64,000 nucleotides of DNA from Ohtaekwangia sp035628875 (GTDB taxonomy: Bacteria > Bacteroidota > Bacteroidia > Cytophagales > Cyclobacteriaceae), in NCBI GenBank assembly GCA_035628875.1, contig DASPIZ010000016.1, positions 1-64,000 on the forward strand, given 5' to 3'. The translations under genes were made by a program, and so were the position numbers. The stretch's first letter is position 1. Every line of letters begins with the position of its first letter. The notes beneath the pieces were generated by a model. The model had not been told where the DNA came from. It saw only the letters and a program-made list of their open reading frames with translations, and searched no databases. Positions 62,200 to 64,000 of this stretch are shown piece by piece.

Positions 62200-63039
62200 A
62201 TGAAACTTTTGCGTTTTGGAGAAACCGGTGCTGAAAAACCTGGCGTTCTCATCGGTCAGGATATTATCGATGTATCATCTTTTGGTGAAGATTTTGGTGA
62301 GAAATTTTTCGAATCCGATGGAATAAATCGCCTGAAGTCCTGGCTCAGTAAAAATACTACACTTCCAAAAAGCAACGGTGACGTGCGTATAGGCGCACCG
62401 TTTACAAGACCTTCGAAGATAATTTGTATTGGATTAAATTATTCGGATCACGCGAAGGAAACCGGTGCTAAACTTCCTGAAGAGCCTATCATCTTTTTCA
62501 AATCAACAAGCGCATTAACCGGACCAAATGATCACCTGATCATTCCACGCAATAGTGTAAAAACCGATTGGGAAGTTGAACTTGCCGTTGTGATTGGGAA
62601 AACAACACGGTATGTGTCAGAAAACGACGCCATGAATTATGTTGCAGGTTTCTGTTTGCACAATGATTACAGTGAGCGCGAATATCAGCTCGAGCGTGGC
62701 GGACAATGGGTAAAAGGAAAAAGTTGCGATACGTTTGCACCCATCGGGCCATATCTTGTTACAACGGATGAAATAGCTGATCTGAATAATTTAAACTTGT
62801 GGTTGAAACTCAATGGAAAAAAAGTTCAAGATGGTAATACATCAAACATGGTATTTAAGGTTCCTTTCCTGGTGAGTTATTTGAGCCAGTTCATGACGTT
62901 ACTTCCCGGCGATGTAATTTCAACAGGAACGCCTGCAGGCGTTGGATTGGGATTTAAACCACCTGTATATATTAAGAAAGGCGATGTGATCGAACTTGGT
63001 ATCGATGGGCTTGGAACACAACGTCAGGTAGCGATATAG
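62200..63039 (+). CDS. Fumarylacetoacetate hydrolase family protein
   Basis: The 279-residue protein has the FAH fold: residues ~70-275, IICIGLNYSDHAKETG, the metal-site glutamates in TDWEVELAVVIGKTTRY, GFCLHNDYSEREYQLERG and STGTPAGVGLG. Family members include acylpyruvate hydrolases and 2,4-diketo-3-deoxy-L-fuconate hydrolase; the adjacent SDR makes the latter attractive. The isolated pair without kinase, aldolase or transporter limits certainty. Confidence 0.9.
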   Translation: MKLLRFGETGAEKPGVLIGQDIIDVSSFGEDFGEKFFESDGINRLKSWLSKNTTLPKSNGDVRIGAPFTRPSKIICIGLNYSDHAKETGAKLPEEPIIFFKSTSALTGPNDHLIIPRNSVKTDWEVELAVVIGKTTRYVSENDAMNYVAGFCLHNDYSEREYQLERGGQWVKGKSCDTFAPIGPYLVTTDEIADLNNLNLWLKLNGKKVQDGNTSNMVFKVPFLVSYLSQFMTLLPGDVISTGTPAGVGLGFKPPVYIKKGDVIELGIDGLGTQRQVAI

Positions 63040-63225
63040 TCACCGAGCATGCCGCATCAATTTTATGATCCCCTTTTACGATGGGGTAAAAAGATGCGCA
63101 TCCCGGTGAAGTGTTTAAACGTGAGTGACCTGCAAGCCTGCCCATGGTCATCTTTATTTTAAATCGAATTCCTGGAGCACCCTGGTGGCCTATAAGTGGC
63201 TGAATTTAAATCCCTTTTCATTTGG

Positions 63226-63251
63226 AAAAATATACCGATCGGTATATTTTT
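63226..63251. promoter_or_regulatory. Perfect 26-bp palindrome, probable TetR operator
   Basis: The core TATACCGATCGGTATA is flanked by A5/T5 to give 26 bases without a mismatch, centred between 63238 and 63239. It ends seven bases before the TetR start codon. The CCGATCGG core in a T/A-rich frame is typical of TetR-type operators, so autoregulation is likely. Confidence 0.75.
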
Positions 63252-63258
63252 GTTCTGC

Positions 63259-63852
63259 ATGACGAAAGCCGAACGAACACGCCAGTTTATTATTGAAAAA
63301 ACCGCGCCGGTGTTTAACATGAACGGTTTTGAGGGTACTTCGCTGGCAGATTTGCAGGCAGCAACTGGCCTTACAAAGGGTTCACTCTATGGAAACTTTT
63401 CTGATAAAGAGGAGATGGCTCTGGCAGCATTTCAATATGCAATTCGCGAAGTAAAGTCAGCGATTCAGAACCATCTTTGTAAAAAAGAAACAGCCAGGGA
63501 CAAACTCATGGCCATGGTACTTTTTTTTGGCAGGTATGTATTTCATCCGCCTATTCAGGGTGGCTGCCCACTGCTGAATAATGCCATTGAAGCAGATGAT
63601 CACCATGTCTCTATGAAAGAAGTCGTTTCACTGGAGATTGAAAATGTCATCCGATTTATTTCCGGGTTAATAGAAGAAGGTAAACGGAACTGTGAATTCA
63701 GGCGTGACGTAAAAAGCCGCGAGTTGGCATATGTCTTCTTTAGTGCCATCGAAGGGGCTATCATGATTTCGCGTGTATCTTCTTCGGACGTTGCCATGAA
63801 GGCTGTAATTAATCACATAAGAATTTTATTGAATCAAATTAAAAATAAATGA
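63259..63852 (+). CDS. TetR family transcriptional regulator
   Basis: The 197-residue protein has the TetR N-terminal helix-turn-helix (TRQFIIEKTAPVFNMNGFEG; TSLADLQAATGLTKGSLYGN; FSDKEEMALAAF) and a C-terminal ligand domain. I start at the ATG at 63259, right after the palindrome, because a longer frame (from 63196) would put the operator inside the gene. It overlaps the following fabF-like gene by four bases (ATGA), so regulator and enzyme share a transcript; the ligand may be a fatty-acid or aromatic compound. Confidence 0.92.
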   Translation: MTKAERTRQFIIEKTAPVFNMNGFEGTSLADLQAATGLTKGSLYGNFSDKEEMALAAFQYAIREVKSAIQNHLCKKETARDKLMAMVLFFGRYVFHPPIQGGCPLLNNAIEADDHHVSMKEVVSLEIENVIRFISGLIEEGKRNCEFRRDVKSRELAYVFFSAIEGAIMISRVSSSDVAMKAVINHIRILLNQIKNK

Positions 63853-64000
63853 AACAACGTAGAGTAGTCGTTACGGGCCTGGGTGCATTGACGCCATTGG
63901 GTAACACTGTTCCTGAATTCTGGAATAATATCATTGCGGGTAAGAGCGGGGCAGGGCCCATCTCCACATTCGATACGTCAAAATTCAAAACAAAATTTGC
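63849..64000 (+). CDS. fabF: Second 3-oxoacyl-[ACP] synthase II (cut by window end)
   Basis: The first 50 codons (RRVVVTGLGALTPLGNTV, GKSGAGPISTFDTSKFKTKF) match the KAS II N-terminus and are about 60% identical to the fabF at 14265. The catalytic residues lie beyond the window. Translationally coupled to the TetR gene, unlike the housekeeping copy next to acpP, which suggests an inducible or specialised function. Confidence 0.85.
   Translation, partial: MKQRRVVVTGLGALTPLGNTVPEFWNNIIAGKSGAGPISTFDTSKFKTKF

Overview
The window is a stretch of chromosome from a member of the Bacteroidota, most likely a Cytophagales-type bacterium. Three things support this. A secreted protein carries a gliding-motility/T9SS type B C-terminal domain. 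Several promoters fit the Bacteroidota TTTG-N18/19-TAnnTTTG pattern, for example upstream of the small lipoprotein gene at 50266. Many genes belong to families typical of the phylum: an IPExxxVDY protein next to pyk, a fused 2-oxoacid dehydrogenase E1, a short AMP nucleosidase and a UMF1-type transporter. I see no prophage, insertion sequence, CRISPR array or integrative element. This is core chromosome with one small surface-polysaccharide region.

Layout. 0.2-2.7 kb: gluconate kinase and 6-phosphogluconate dehydrogenase. 2.8-5.4 kb: a DoxX gene broken by one in-frame TGA, an RRM protein and a DUF2807 protein. 5.3-9.8 kb: an outer-membrane group (helix-hairpin-helix barrel protein, PorV-like protein, POTRA/barrel protein). 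9.8-15.8 kb, minus strand: lgt, nadE, rnc, fabF, acpP. 16.1-21.8 kb: IPExxxVDY gene and pyk, then an NFACT/RqcH-like protein, a metallo-beta-lactamase-fold hydrolase and miaA. 22-36.3 kb: envelope region with six glycosyltransferases or related enzymes, a T9SS cargo protein, a flippase, an aminotransferase/acetyltransferase/Fuc4NAc-transferase-like set, ruvC, a SpoIIE phosphatase, a polysaccharide deacetylase and dgkA. 36.4-41.2 kb: TatD, asparaginase, tRNA-Ser(GGA) and an ExbB/ExbD cluster. 41.3-48.2 kb: UMF1 transporter, AMP nucleosidase, HsdR-N protein, alanine dehydrogenase and fused E1 dehydrogenase. 48.2-52.6 kb: lipoproteins, a LuxE-like protein, an NtrC-type regulator lacking its helix-turn-helix, and RNase P RNA. 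52.7-59.8 kb: DUF2279 protein, TamB-like protein, tsaD, smpB. 60-64 kb: NlpC/P60 protein, HNH endonuclease, an SDR/FAH pair resembling L-fuconate catabolism, and a TetR regulator followed by a second fabF cut by the window end.

The most unusual signal is non-coding. A family of degenerate 7-bp-periodic arrays (TTCAAAG, TTCGAGG, AACCTCA and related units) fills seven or eight intergenic gaps, and most arrays begin within a few bases of a stop codon. A second dispersed element shares GCTTAACTAAACGACAT at two sites; one copy is flanked by a perfect 20-bp inverted repeat and supplies the last codons of dgkA. Several genes have a TAnnTTTG box only 4-6 bases before the ATG, which suggests leaderless transcripts. 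I found no coding system that is clearly new. The envelope genes with a Qui4NAc/Fuc4NAc-type module, the four-gene ExbB/ExbD cluster with an unknown membrane protein, and the headless NtrC regulator are the best protein-level leads.
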